This document shows positions 1 to 9,132 of a stretch of DNA of 64,000 nt, in pieces (position 1 is the stretch's first letter; each line of letters starts with the position of its first letter). Source of the stretch: a bacterium (GTDB lineage Bacteria > Planctomycetota > Planctomycetia > Planctomycetales > Planctomycetaceae). The notes beneath the pieces are model-generated. The model searched no databases. It saw nothing but the letters and a program-made list of their open reading frames with translations, and had not been told where the DNA came from. The translations under genes and the position numbers were made by a program. The stretch covers positions 1 to 64,000 of the forward strand of contig WGMU01000018.1 in NCBI GenBank assembly GCA_016124895.1, in the 5' to 3' direction.

Positions 1-59
1 AGGTTCAAACTCACGACAAAAGTCGTCAACATCACAATACAAAGCCACCCAATCAATCA

Positions 60-114
60 GGTATCCCCCGTCGTTCGTCCTGAACCTTGTCCAAACGGGG
101 GATACCCGATTTTT
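60..114 (+). terminator. Rho-independent terminator of a gene left of the window
   Basis: A perfect 12-bp inverted repeat (arms 60-71 and 95-106, GGTATCCCCCGT and its complement) is followed directly by a run of five T on the plus strand. This is the layout of an intrinsic terminator for a plus-strand gene ending before position 1. The rest of 1-315 shows no credible coding sequence. Confidence 0.6.
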
Positions 115-315
115 CTACCCCTGAACAATACCGATCCTTATCCGAGATTCAGGTTGATATGTTCGCGGCTCATGGCAGGCTCCTCGCACAGGGCTGGGCC
201 GGGAGATTATCGGTAGTTGACGTGACTTGCGACAAAGCTCCGGTTCGAGCAGCGCATCCGTGCGACGCGTCATTGCCAACTGTCGGCAGATGCGAAACGG
301 ACCAACAGAGTCGCG

Positions 316-1527
316 TCAGGCAAGCCGGCGGAGATACTGCTGCAGATTCCGGTCGATGTCCGATAGATCGCCGAAGGCACCGGTAAAGTCCGCAAGTCGC
401 TGTTCGGGATCGCCCCACTGCAGCAGCGGTTGAGCAGCGATTTTCTGCAGATAGGCCGTGAAATCACGGAGTCGAGTTTTGATGAGAAAGTGCGTCAGTG
501 CCCAGGCTTCGGAATAGGCGTCGATCGCCGTGTCGACCTGCGCGAAGCGGGCGTTGCTCTGCAGCAGCGTCTGCAGCGAATCACTTTTGCGGCGCTTCGC
601 GACAAAGTCTCGAAACTGCAGCAACCGGTTCTGGTTGACACGACCGATTGTCTGCCAGCCGCGGCGGCTGTTCAGATCGGGCGTCTCGACGTACATCGCA
701 ATCCCCTCGGTCAGCCAGACGGGATTGTCCGCATAGCGACGGTGCATTCCGCAGTTGAATGCGATCTGATGAGTGGCCTCATGGACGACCGTCGCGACAC
801 TCGCCGGATGACGCTTCACGAGCCGCTGTACCTCGGCAATGTTCCGCGCACTGGAGGCCGCTTCGCTGGCGGTCAGGTCGACGAGCGTCGTTCGGTTGGC
901 CGTAATCAGGAAGTAACCCTGTCCCTGAGCCGACGCCGGTGTGTGGTCGAAGGTCGCCAGCCGAGTGAACTGTTCGCGCGACTGCAGGATGACGACCGGC
1001 AGAGGGAACTCGGGATCGTGTGTCTCGAAGCCGCTGCGTGCCCAGAAGTGCCGAAACGCGTCGTGCAGGCGTTCGAGCATCGCGACCGTCCAGTCGACGA
1101 AGGCCTGGCCGGTATTCGAGACAACGACGTAGTGTCCGGACTGAGTCGCTTTGAGGTCTCCGAACGAGCCCGCCGAGTTCAGCTCGTCGATCAGAGCCGC
1201 CCCAAGTTCGACGGGCGTCAGTGGCGAAAACGTTCCGTTGAGCGGTTCGTCGATGACAAGTTGCTCGGCTGTGACCGTCCACAACCGGCCGGCGCGATCT
1301 TCGAGCAGCAGTCCGCCGTCAGCGGCGCGCACCAGCACGCGGCCGGGAACCGTTCGCTCGTTGTTTTCCGCATCGCGAAAATGGACCGAGTGGAGCGGCG
1401 CTGCACTGCTTTCGACTGTTTCTTTCGGCTGGCTCGCGGAGCAGAACCGCGTCGTGCCAAGCAGGCTGAGCAGAGCAAGCGTCGCCTGACGCCGTGTGAC
1501 TGGCCATCGATTCCGATCATCTATCAT
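316..1527 (-). CDS. DUF1570-type exported metalloprotease-like protein
   Basis: 403 aa. The N-terminus (TRRQATLALLSLLG) looks like a twin-arginine-like signal, so it probably acts outside the cytoplasm. Residues 249-253 read HEATH, a HExxH zinc-peptidase motif, and about 21 residues later comes WLTEGIAMYVE, whose Glu (274) would be the third zinc ligand. This arrangement is typical of DUF1570 proteins of planctomycetes, whose substrates are unknown. A longer in-frame start exists at 1677, but I chose the ATG at 1527 because it puts the signal sequence at the N-terminus and overlaps the stop of the upstream dehydrogenase gene as ATGA, implying translational coupling. Catalysis is inferred from the motif only. 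Confidence 0.75.
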   Translation of the reverse strand: MIDDRNRWPVTRRQATLALLSLLGTTRFCSASQPKETVESSAAPLHSVHFRDAENNERTVPGRVLVRAADGGLLLEDRAGRLWTVTAEQLVIDEPLNGTFSPLTPVELGAALIDELNSAGSFGDLKATQSGHYVVVSNTGQAFVDWTVAMLERLHDAFRHFWARSGFETHDPEFPLPVVILQSREQFTRLATFDHTPASAQGQGYFLITANRTTLVDLTASEAASSARNIAEVQRLVKRHPASVATVVHEATHQIAFNCGMHRRYADNPVWLTEGIAMYVETPDLNSRRGWQTIGRVNQNRLLQFRDFVAKRRKSDSLQTLLQSNARFAQVDTAIDAYSEAWALTHFLIKTRLRDFTAYLQKIAAQPLLQWGDPEQRLADFTGAFGDLSDIDRNLQQYLRRLA

Positions 1528-2582
1528 CCGGCCAGCTCCGCACGAATCTTCAAGCCAATGGTCGGTTCGACCATCGCGGCGGTGGCGATGTGGACGCATT
1601 CGGCACCGGCGTCGAGATACGCTCGAACGTGTGCTGCGCTCGAAACGCCACCGACGCCGATCAGTCTCGGACCGCAACCTCGCTCTCGAATGAGCCGTGT
1701 AAACAGTTGAGCCTGCGCGAGCGAAGCTTCAAACGTTGCCGCGCCGCAGATGCCGCGCTTCTGGCCATCGAACAGCAGCGTGCCGTCAGCGTCTCGAATT
1801 GTTGCGGCGACGCTGTTCGTCATGGCGAGAGCCGTTGCCCCATCAAGTGCGTCGAGCAGCGCGGCGGCTTCGGACTCCGTCGTGACGTGACCGATCTTGA
1901 CGATCAGCGGCCTCTGGCCAACTGCCTCTCTCACGGCCTGCGTTACCAGGCGAGCGTCTGCCGGCTGCTGATAAAGCTGCCCGTCACAGGTCGACACGTT
2001 CGGACATGAGTAGTTGACCTCGACCGTGTCCGCTCCGGATTCGACGGCCCACTTCGCGCACCGCGCATAATCGTCGGCGAGATCCTCGATCGACCAGTCG
2101 GGCTGCACGGTGCCGACGACCGAAACGTTCAAGTGTTTGTCCCACGGAAGTTCGCGCCGTGTCCGCTCAACGTCGGCCCGCCAGACATCGGGTTCCTGAG
2201 ACGGCATTCCGAAACTGACTGCCCAGCTTCCCGGCATTTCGGCAGCGACGGAAAGTTCGAGTTCGCCACCATGCAGCGGTCCCGTCCGGACGGGCACGAG
2301 ATTCGGCAGTGGATAGCACGCGCGATAACCACTGCGCACCGTCTTGTAGGTGAGCACATCAAAGCCCAGCGACGCGTAGTACAGAATCCAGTCGCCATTG
2401 AGCAGCGGGCCGGCCGGCATCCCCAGCGGCGACGTCGTCTTCAGCCCGCAGAATGTCCAGTTGCCAGGTACGCGGGGGACTTCGCAGGTCACCGGTCGCG
2501 GCGGATGCGCATAATTCCACGCATAGTCGCGCGCGGCGTTGTAACGGTCGATGGCTGATTCGGGATGGCTCATCGTTGTCAT
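1524..2582 (-). CDS. Dihydroorotate dehydrogenase-like FMN oxidoreductase
   Basis: 352 aa. The sequence has the DHODH/FMN TIM-barrel signature: SPLGMPAGPLLNGDW near the N-terminus, VEVNYSCPNVSTCDG in the middle (Asn and Cys in the positions of flavin-binding and active-site residues), LIVKIGHV, and the phosphate-binding LIGVGGVSSAAHVRAYLDAGA near the C-terminus. It could be PyrD, which oxidises dihydroorotate to orotate in pyrimidine synthesis, or a related flavin enzyme such as a dihydropyrimidine dehydrogenase relative; no other pyrimidine gene is nearby. The start at 2582 (MTTMSHPES) is preferred over 2681 because the longer frame would begin inside a terminator-like hairpin at 2661-2693. 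It is coupled by a 4-nt overlap to the downstream DUF1570 gene. Confidence 0.75.
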   Translation of the reverse strand: MTTMSHPESAIDRYNAARDYAWNYAHPPRPVTCEVPRVPGNWTFCGLKTTSPLGMPAGPLLNGDWILYYASLGFDVLTYKTVRSGYRACYPLPNLVPVRTGPLHGGELELSVAAEMPGSWAVSFGMPSQEPDVWRADVERTRRELPWDKHLNVSVVGTVQPDWSIEDLADDYARCAKWAVESGADTVEVNYSCPNVSTCDGQLYQQPADARLVTQAVREAVGQRPLIVKIGHVTTESEAAALLDALDGATALAMTNSVAATIRDADGTLLFDGQKRGICGAATFEASLAQAQLFTRLIRERGCGPRLIGVGGVSSAAHVRAYLDAGAECVHIATAAMVEPTIGLKIRAELAG

Positions 2583-2660
2583 CTTCCGGCGTTGAAAGTC
2601 GTTCTGCGGGCCAGCACTGAAGTGATACGCAATTCGTCGAGCACTGACATGATTGCAGAA

Positions 2661-2693
2661 AGGCCCGCCATCGCGCAACACGATGACGGGCCT
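2661..2693 (-). terminator. Terminator-like hairpin after the Cys-rich gene
   Basis: Arms 2661-2673 and 2681-2693 pair over 13 positions with one mismatch, around a 7-nt loop. On the minus strand the stem ends GGGCCTTTCTG, a short T-rich tail. It sits between the minus-strand Cys-rich gene and the downstream dehydrogenase gene, so it probably ends the small gene's transcript. Confidence 0.5.
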
Positions 2694-2869
2694 CTGATGG
2701 CAGGAATCAAATTGTTCTCAACCGTCAGCCGCAGTTCCCGGAGTCCTGCGGTCTGATCAGCCGATGCGTCCGGCATCGGGTTGAGCTGTCCGGCAAAGCG
2801 CCCGCCGGACTAAGGTCTTCAGGTTCGATGGTCTCGAACTAACGAACAAACCGGCCCGAGATGAATCGA

Positions 2870-3289
2870 TCAGCCAGCGGCCGAAGGAGACAGAGCCGGA
2901 GCAGCACAGGTCGGAGCGCACGGAGCACAGGCCGGCTTGCACGGAGCTGCACACGATGGAGCACAGACCGGCTTGGCAGGGCAGGCACAGCTCGGTGCAG
3001 CCGGAGCCGCACATGACGGCTTTGGAGCACAGCACGACGGCTGCGGGCAGCAGTGGCACAGCTTTGGCAACTGCAGCTTCGGCAAATCCAGTTTCGGCAT
3101 ACAGAACTTCGGCATGTCGATTTTCGGCATGCACAGCTTCGGCATACAGAGCTTGGGCAGCTCCAGCTTCGGCAGGCTCATCGTGTTGCAGCAGGGCTGC
3201 GGGGGACCTCCACAATCACCAGCCTGAGCCGACACGGTCAGAGTCGAGGCGAGAGCGAATGCCAGAGCGGTCACAGTCAGCTTCTTCAT
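2870..3289 (-). CDS. Secreted Cys-rich protein with eight PKL pentapeptide repeats
   Basis: 139 aa. A clean Sec signal peptide (MKKLTVTALAFALASTLTVSAQA, cut before GDC) leads into eight consecutive pentapeptides of pattern [LM]-P-K-[LIF]-x at residues 39-78, where x is E, C, C, D, C, D, Q, C. The rest is a Pro/Ala/Cys-rich tail with CC, CAPSC and CAPC groups. I count 20 cysteines. I recognise no catalytic domain. The composition suggests a disulfide-cross-linked structural or cell-surface protein, or a metal binder, but that is inference. The repeats also appear at DNA level as near-identical 15-bp units. The gene is flanked by about 500 nt of non-coding DNA upstream and a hairpin downstream, so it is likely monocistronic. 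Confidence 0.75.
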   Translation of the reverse strand: MKKLTVTALAFALASTLTVSAQAGDCGGPPQPCCNTMSLPKLELPKLCMPKLCMPKIDMPKFCMPKLDLPKLQLPKLCHCCPQPSCCAPKPSCAAPAAPSCACPAKPVCAPSCAAPCKPACAPCAPTCAAPALSPSAAG

Positions 3290-3794
3290 TGAGTGATCTC
3301 CGTAATGAGGGGCAAGGCGTTACGGCAACGTTGACCACGCAACTCTACGACGCGGTTCCGTGCGGCAAGCAAAAACCACGAAAGTTTCTTCTGGTTGCCG
3401 CCGGGACGCCGACAGTCCTCCGTTTCACACAAACCCTGCTCGCCACGCGTTCTGTTCCCGCCACGAAGACCGTCCGGCCTCGCGGCATCGGACCAGTCAG
3501 GCAAAGTTGACCGAGCAGGCCGGAAATGATCAGCCGGAACGTTGTTGATCCCCCCCGATCGAAACGGAGTCTCGAAACTGTCTGTCTCCGGTTTCCGTTT
3601 TCAGACGGAGTCCCGCTGGCTGCGGTTTCAGCTCGGAGTCTCATCAGTCAGACGCGGTCACAGAGCACGTCGACTGCGGAGCGGTCCGCGACTGTTTGAG
3701 TCGAGTTCGCGCTGCCGTCGATCTCAGTGGCGGGCAAGTACGGTATGCCGCGTAACAACCTGATGCCGGCAGCAGTCCGCCGCCTGCCGAGGGA
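3290..3794. other. Intergenic stretch, no gene seen
   Basis: About 500 nt between the start of the Cys-rich gene and the end of the lipoprotein gene. All frames are short and lack family resemblance or ribosome-binding sites. It must hold the promoter of the minus-strand Cys-rich gene, but I cannot pick out convincing promoter boxes. Confidence 0.5.
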
Positions 3795-4418
3795 TCAGCG
3801 AGTCGGCACGTTTCCGCGTTCGAGCGTGCGATGTGCCAGATCGAGCAGGCGGTCGTCCAGCCGCCAGTTCCGCGTTACGCGAACGCCGTCAATCGTGACA
3901 CTGAGCGGCGACCGTGCGCCGGGCGGTTCCGGTTCGTCAAAGAAACCGGCGCGGGCGAGATCAAAGATCAATAGTTCGATCTGCTGCCGGGGAATGATCA
4001 GAGACTGCGTTGCTTCGGTCCGCCGCTGTCCCGTCGCTGCATTGTCAGACTGCAGCTCGAGAGTCAGACGAGCCTCGCTGGCATCACCGGTCGAAGACGG
4101 GCATTCGATCGTCAGTCGCGCCGATTGAACGCCGGTCAGTGGCGAGTATTGCAGTGCAGAGATCTGGCGGACGGAAGCGGACTCGGTCGGAGCAGAGCCA
4201 TCCGTCGTTGATCCGGCATTGATCGCGGGGACGGACGAGTCACTGGCGAATTGTCGACGAAGAGCCTCAGAGGCGGACGGAATCTCGTAGACGGCCGAAA
4301 AGCGTTCAAAGGCCGGCGTTCCGGTCTGCGTGAGTTCGAGCTTTTTCGGCGTCTGGCAGCCGTTCAACAGGCTCGCGCAAAGCAGCAGCATGACGGCGAT
4401 TGCTGCAGGACGAGACAC
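3795..4418 (-). CDS. Hypothetical lipoprotein
   Basis: 207 aa from a GTG start. The N-terminus VSRPAAIAVMLLLCASLLNGC is a lipoprotein signal with lipobox L-L-N-G-C (Cys 21), so the protein is probably membrane-anchored on the outer face of the cytoplasmic membrane or in the outer membrane. I chose GTG at 4418 because AAGGA lies 7 nt upstream; an upstream ATG at 4490 would bury the signal. The mature part has a Ser/Thr-rich spacer followed by a region with beta-strand character (ARLTIECPSSTGDASEARLTLEL) and ends IDGVRVTRNWRLDDRLLDLAHRTLERG. I recognise no family. Confidence 0.65.
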   Translation of the reverse strand: MSRPAAIAVMLLLCASLLNGCQTPKKLELTQTGTPAFERFSAVYEIPSASEALRRQFASDSSVPAINAGSTTDGSAPTESASVRQISALQYSPLTGVQSARLTIECPSSTGDASEARLTLELQSDNAATGQRRTEATQSLIIPRQQIELLIFDLARAGFFDEPEPPGARSPLSVTIDGVRVTRNWRLDDRLLDLAHRTLERGNVPTR

Positions 4419-4621
4419 TGGGCGTTCCTTAAAGACAGATGCCCCTGACGGTCGAAACGACAGATTCCGCCTGCTTCGGTCACAACTCACCGACGCTCCC
4501 GGATGAAGGATTTGCAGGAACGTCGCCTCGACGAACGATGTAGCGGTTTCATTGAGAACACAGCCCGGCGATGCAGCAGCAGATCAGCGGGTTGTGAATC
4601 TGTCCGATGACCGCGGGTGCG

Positions 4622-7168
4622 TCAGGCGTCGAGGTCGGCCAGCACGCTGGCTGACAGTTTGAAGTTCTCGTCGATTTCGTTCGGGCCGCCGTCCAGAACA
4701 TCGTTGCCCTGATTGCCGGCCAGCGTGTCGCCACCGATATCGGCATTGCCGCGGACATCGTCGTCTCCATCGCCACCAAGAACGATGTCGTCACCAGCCT
4801 CGCCGAACAGCACATCGTTGCCGTCACCACCAAGGACGGTGTCATCGCCATCGCCACCCTGGACCGTGTCGTTACCATTCGCTCCGGTCATCAGGTCGTT
4901 ACCCGTGCCACCGGTGATAAAGTCGTCGCCGTCGCCGCCGTTGAGCGTGTCGTTACCGGCGTCGCCACTGATGGCATCGTTGCCGTCGCCACCGCGAGCC
5001 CGGTCATTACCGGCTCCACCCTGCAGTGTGTCGTTCCCGGCACCGCCATCGAGCGTGTCCGACCCCGCCAGGCCGAGCAGTACGTCGTCGCCCGTGTTGC
5101 CCAGCAGCGAGTCATCCCCCCCTTGACCGTTGATTGTGTCATTGTCCGCACCGCCATCGACGAAGTCCGCTCCATCGCCGCCTTCAATGTCGTCGTTCCC
5201 GGCGCCGCCGAAGATGACGTCAAAGCCACTGTGTCCAACGATACGATCGTTGCCGGCTCCTCCGTCGATCGTGTCGTTACCACCGTTGCCCTGAATGATG
5301 TCGCGATCGTTGCCGCCGAAGATCTGGTCGTTGCCGCCCATGCCGCGCAGCGTGTCGAGCCCGTCGCCCCCGTCGATGACATCGGCGCCGTCGCTGCCCG
5401 TGATGTCGTCGTTGCCGGCTTCACCGTTCAGGACCAGAGCGGCCCCACCGATTGTGGCCCCGTCAGCGCTAATCGTGTCGGCTCCGAAGCCACCGTCGAT
5501 CTCAACCGTCATGCCATCGGCACCAGTGAGGCTCTTGATGATGATGGTGTCCTCACCACCGCGGCCATTGACAATCAGGCGGTTGACCGACCGATCAACA
5601 AGCACCGTGTTACCTCCAGCCGTGACCGCGACGCCGCTGCCTGAGTCGGGCGTGGCGACGGTAAACGCGTCGTCCGACCCAGTTCCACGCAGCTCGACGG
5701 TATCGTTTCCGGCCGTCGCACTGTAACGGTCGCTGCCCTCGCCGATGTCCCACAGAATCAGATCGTCACCGGTTCCGCCGTCGATCGTGTCACGTGAACG
5801 TCCGCCATCGATCGTATCGTTGCCGCTGCCGCCGCCAATCAAATCGCCGCCGGAATCACCCAGCAGCAGGTCGTCGCCTTCGCCTCCGTCAATGACATCG
5901 CTGCCGGCGTTACCACGAATCGTATCGTTGCCGGACGTGACGATGGCTCCGACTTCGTCGTCACCGAAGATCGTGTCATTGCCGCTGTTGCCGGTGATCA
6001 GGTCGTCGGCGTCACCACCTTCGATATGGTCAGCGCCACCGCCGCCACGGATCGTATCGCTGCCGGTTTCGCCCAGAATGTAATCACTGTGACTGCCACC
6101 GATCAGCGAATCGTTACCCCGGCCGCCGTAAATGACGTCATTGCCGTTGCCGCCATTCACCGTGTCGTTGCCGGAAACGGCACTGAAGACGTCGTCGCCA
6201 CGGATCGTGTCCGGACCGTCTCCGCCGTCAATCCGATCGTTGCCGGCACCGCCTTCGATTACGTCTGCACCGGCCTGACCGTCGATGCGGTCATCGCCAG
6301 TACCACCGATCAGAACATCGCGGCCGCCGCCGCCGCTGATCGTGTCGTTGCCGTTGCCGCCATCGATCGTGTCCTGCCCGCCGCCGCCGCGCAGAGTGTC
6401 ATCGCCGTCGAAGCCACGGATATTGTCATTGCCATTACCGCCGTCGATGAAGTCGGCACTCGATCCCAGAAAGCCCGGAGTGTCGCCCTGGATATCGTCA
6501 TTCCCGTCGCCACCGTCGATCGTATCGGAGCCGACTGAACCATCAATCGTGTCGTTTCCGTCCCCACCGAGGATGCTGTCGTCGCCGGCGCCGGCATTGA
6601 TGTTATCGTTTCCGTTTCCGCCGATGACGACGTCGTTACCCAGGCCGCTGCTGAGAACGTCGTTGCCGTCACCGCCTTCAATCCGGTTGATACCGTTGCC
6701 GCCGCTGATGATGTCGTTGCCGTCGCCACCGACCAGAGTATCCTGCATATCCAGGCTGCCGAGGATTGTGTCGTCGCCGGCTCCACCCTCGACGCGGATC
6801 GAAGTCAGGTTAGTAAATCCGACGGCAGACACGCCGGAGATGTTGATGTCGTTATTTCCGCCTCCGCCGCGGACCTGCAGCGACTGAACCTGGCTGGTCA
6901 GAATCGATGCGGTCGATGAATCCACCTGGCCGTTTGCCAACACCTGCACAAGGTTCGTATTGGTCGGATTGCGCCGGACGGTAATCGAGTCGGCCGCGTC
7001 GGAAGCGACGGTCAGTGTCCCGCCAATAAAGAACGTCGAGACTGAAAGGACCGTACGGTCTTCCAGGTTCTCAAGATTGGCTGACACCGGTTCGCGGAAG
7101 AGGCGACGCCGGCGGGAACTGCGAGCAAGGCGGTTGCGAAACGCGTCAAGCCAGGCCGAGAACTGCAT
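4622..7168 (-). CDS. Large RTX-type calcium-binding repeat protein with LEPR-XLL-like N-terminus
   Basis: 848 aa. Two long blocks of GGxGxDxxx nonapeptides (about residues 125-480 and 580-835) form hemolysin-type calcium-binding repeats, which fold as beta-rolls when calcium is bound outside the cell. Between them is a non-repetitive stretch of about 100 residues. The N-terminus is not a classical signal: a basic segment (RLARSSRRRRLFRE) leads to NLENLEDRTVLSV at residues 31-43, a variant of the LEPR-XLL motif found at the start of many very large planctomycete surface proteins. No enzyme domain is visible, so it may be purely structural or adhesive. No type I secretion genes lie next to it. 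The strong DNA-level repetition also produces long false reading frames on the opposite strand. Confidence 0.85.
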   Translation of the reverse strand: MQFSAWLDAFRNRLARSSRRRRLFREPVSANLENLEDRTVLSVSTFFIGGTLTVASDAADSITVRRNPTNTNLVQVLANGQVDSSTASILTSQVQSLQVRGGGGNNDINISGVSAVGFTNLTSIRVEGGAGDDTILGSLDMQDTLVGGDGNDIISGGNGINRIEGGDGNDVLSSGLGNDVVIGGNGNDNINAGAGDDSILGGDGNDTIDGSVGSDTIDGGDGNDDIQGDTPGFLGSSADFIDGGNGNDNIRGFDGDDTLRGGGGQDTIDGGNGNDTISGGGGRDVLIGGTGDDRIDGQAGADVIEGGAGNDRIDGGDGPDTIRGDDVFSAVSGNDTVNGGNGNDVIYGGRGNDSLIGGSHSDYILGETGSDTIRGGGGADHIEGGDADDLITGNSGNDTIFGDDEVGAIVTSGNDTIRGNAGSDVIDGGEGDDLLLGDSGGDLIGGGSGNDTIDGGRSRDTIDGGTGDDLILWDIGEGSDRYSATAGNDTVELRGTGSDDAFTVATPDSGSGVAVTAGGNTVLVDRSVNRLIVNGRGGEDTIIIKSLTGADGMTVEIDGGFGADTISADGATIGGAALVLNGEAGNDDITGSDGADVIDGGDGLDTLRGMGGNDQIFGGNDRDIIQGNGGNDTIDGGAGNDRIVGHSGFDVIFGGAGNDDIEGGDGADFVDGGADNDTINGQGGDDSLLGNTGDDVLLGLAGSDTLDGGAGNDTLQGGAGNDRARGGDGNDAISGDAGNDTLNGGDGDDFITGGTGNDLMTGANGNDTVQGGDGDDTVLGGDGNDVLFGEAGDDIVLGGDGDDDVRGNADIGGDTLAGNQGNDVLDGGPNEIDENFKLSASVLADLDA

Positions 7169-7472
7169 GGGATCCGTCCCTGTGCTGAGATTCCTGAGTC
7201 ATAGATTGCTGCGGCTGAGACTTGTTCGGCTCGCCACCTGTCCCGGACTCGTGTCCGGTCATTGAAACATCCTGCCAGAGCCGGAAGCTCCTTGCGGGAG
7301 GTATCGACATCCGATCTTCGGAATCGTCGACATTGGTCGTAATCGCCCTGGAGTTGGCCCAACCGGATGAGCCCCACGAACCGCTAACTCTTTGCTATCC
7401 TGCCCGGATTTCCGTGAGAGACGCGAATGTACGACAGAGAACAGGCTGGCGGGGCAATCTGTCGCAGCCAGA

Positions 7473-7511
7473 CAAAAAAAACCTTGCCGAACACAGCGTG
7501 TTCGGCAAGGT
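7473..7511 (-). terminator. Strong rho-independent terminator
   Basis: A perfect 14-bp stem (7481-7494 with 7498-7511, ACCTTGCCGAACAC and complement) with a 3-nt loop is followed on the minus strand by a run of eight T (7480-7473). It lies about 40 nt after the stop of the minus-strand LEPR-XLL gene and terminates it. Confidence 0.85.
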
Positions 7512-7550
7512 ATGCAGTATTCGCGAGATTCAAGCGAGATGCTGTGCCGC

Positions 7551-8075
7551 CTACAGCAATAAAACCCTCAGCGTGTCCACGTCCTGATTAGCGAAATTAT
7601 TCAGTACCAGAATGACTTCGCCCTCGTACGCCGTATAGCCACTGAAGCTACCGTCCGAGTTAACATAGCAGTATGAAATCCCTTCGCCTTCGACATTCTG
7701 AATCTCAACCAGCAGTCCAGTCACACTGCTTCCATCCGGCGAAGCGACGGTTCCGGACACGAAGGGAACGTAGCCGCCGGCACTCACGAAGTAAGGCTCA
7801 TTTCCGACTTCCGTCGGACTGCTGACGGCCGCATCAATTGGTGTCGACGGATCTGCTGTTGTTACGTCTTCGGCGACAGACGTAGAGATGGCCACGTCAA
7901 CGGTGTCTGAGTTTTCCTCGGCGCTGTCAGTGGCAACTTCGACGGAAGCCAGCGAGTCGACGCTCAGAAAGAGCCGCGGTTCGAGGGACTGCAAGTCCTG
8001 CTGGAAACTGAAGGAACGACGTTTGGAAGGTCGACACAGTGCGCGCGCAAGTGTCTGCAGGCTGGAAATCAGCAT
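7551..8075 (-). CDS. Small LEPR-XLL surface protein
   Basis: 174 aa. Residues 28-40 read LQSLEPRLFLSVD, a canonical LEPR-XLL motif preceded by a basic segment (RPSKRRSF), the N-terminal sorting-type signature of planctomycete surface proteins. An acidic Ser/Thr-rich linker follows (about 45-105). The C-terminal part (GTVASPDGSSVTGLLVEIQN...YCYVNSDGSFSGY) resembles a carboxypeptidase-regulatory-like beta-sandwich, in which a value is modified and then displayed. It is far shorter than most proteins with this motif. It is followed by a strong terminator and precedes the RTX gene in the same orientation. The function is unknown. Confidence 0.7.
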   Translation of the reverse strand: MLISSLQTLARALCRPSKRRSFSFQQDLQSLEPRLFLSVDSLASVEVATDSAEENSDTVDVAISTSVAEDVTTADPSTPIDAAVSSPTEVGNEPYFVSAGGYVPFVSGTVASPDGSSVTGLLVEIQNVEGEGISYCYVNSDGSFSGYTAYEGEVILVLNNFANQDVDTLRVLLL

Positions 8076-8539
8076 CTCAACTCCGATTCGTTAAGGGCCC
8101 AGTTGGGGCGGATTCCCATGCAGTGACACGAGACTGCGTTCCCACCGGTTGATCCGGAAACGCGTGTGTGATTTGCATGGAAGCAGCCGTCCGCCTGTTC
8201 TGCGGGGGGAAACCGAGACCACCTCGGGACTCGCTTGCACGGAAGCGGTTCCCCTCTGCATCAGGTTCTTCGGCTCACCGGAGCCCGCCCGTTCAGCAAA
8301 GTCTCCCAGATTCTTGATTTCCAATTTCGAGCGGGAGAAATTCGTCCAGATTTTGTTCCGTAGACAGCGACCAGACATTCCCGACAGCTCTGAAGGAAGA
8401 GAACCGGATTGTCAGGGCTCGCATTCCGAAGCAGGGGTACATACGCGTCGCTCGAAGCGGGAGCGGCTGCTGAAGTCCGGCAAGGCCATCGGACGTGCTA
8501 TCAAGGAACTGATCACGATCGTGACACCACCGACGTTCT
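8076..8539. other. Intergenic stretch, no gene seen
   Basis: About 460 nt between the start of the LEPR-XLL gene and the IS1182 remnant. Frames here are short and unconvincing. It may contain decayed insertion-sequence DNA, given the neighbour. Confidence 0.4.
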
Positions 8540-8941
8540 ATTGGTGACAATCTCGAACACATGCAGTCGCTGCAGGTGTGTCAGCAGGCGGGTCTGGTGA
8601 AGCTCGGACGCGTGGCTCTGGACGGGTCGAGAGTGAAAGCGAACGCGTCTCGACACAAGGCGATGAGTGACGAGCGGATGCAGACCGAAGAGCAGCGTCT
8701 GCAGCAGGAGATCGCGAACCTGCTGGCGGCGGCGAAACAGGCGGACGAAGACGGGGACGCGCGGTTCGGCGACCGTCAGGCCAACGATGTGCGTCAGGTC
8801 GAGCCGCTGCTGGAGTAGATAAAGGCGTGTCTCGGTTTCCGCCAGTTTCTGCTGCGAGGCATGAAGAAGATGCAGGTCAAGTTCACTCTGGTCTGCCTGA
8901 CCCGCAACCTGCTGAAAGCCTTCACCGGAACCACGGTCTGA
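8540..8941 (+). pseudogene. IS1182-family transposase remnant (middle and C-terminal end)
   Basis: The frame through 8561 reads GLVKLGRVALDGSRVKANAS..HKAMSDERM, then a Glu/Gln-rich helix and DEDGDARFGD, which is the conserved central part of IS1182 transposases. A stop codon at 8816-8818 interrupts it. The same frame resumes as GFRQFLLRGMKKMQVKFTL then VCLTRNLLKAF, the typical IS1182 C-terminus. The catalytic stretch that normally lies between the two parts (well over 100 residues) is missing, as is the N-terminal third. It is therefore an internally deleted, inactive copy. I see no terminal inverted repeats or target duplication. Confidence 0.8.
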
Positions 8942-9132
8942 TTCCAGGCCTCTCCAACCACGCCACACACAGATCGCCCGCCTTGACCACAACTGTTCCG
9001 CCAGCAAATCCCGGACAGACTTTCAGGAATACGGCTCGACCGAACAAAACTCCCAACCCCTTCGCGACCCCCTGCCGAAAATCCAAAAGTGGTTCCCACG
9101 ATGTCACCTGCACAGCCAGCCGCCTCCGGCGT

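Noticed and set aside
430-1710. Plus-strand frame of about 426 codons
   Set aside because: It lies antisense to the DUF1570 gene, has no family features and no signal; the minus strand carries HExxH and a signal sequence.
4700-6790. Tandem DNA repeats as a repeat array or CRISPR
   Set aside because: They encode the GGxGxDxxx nonapeptides of the RTX protein in frame throughout.
5123-6887. Long plus-strand frames rich in Pro/Ser/Leu and Val/Ala
   Set aside because: They are antisense mirrors of the RTX repeats, produced by the repetitive GC-rich DNA.
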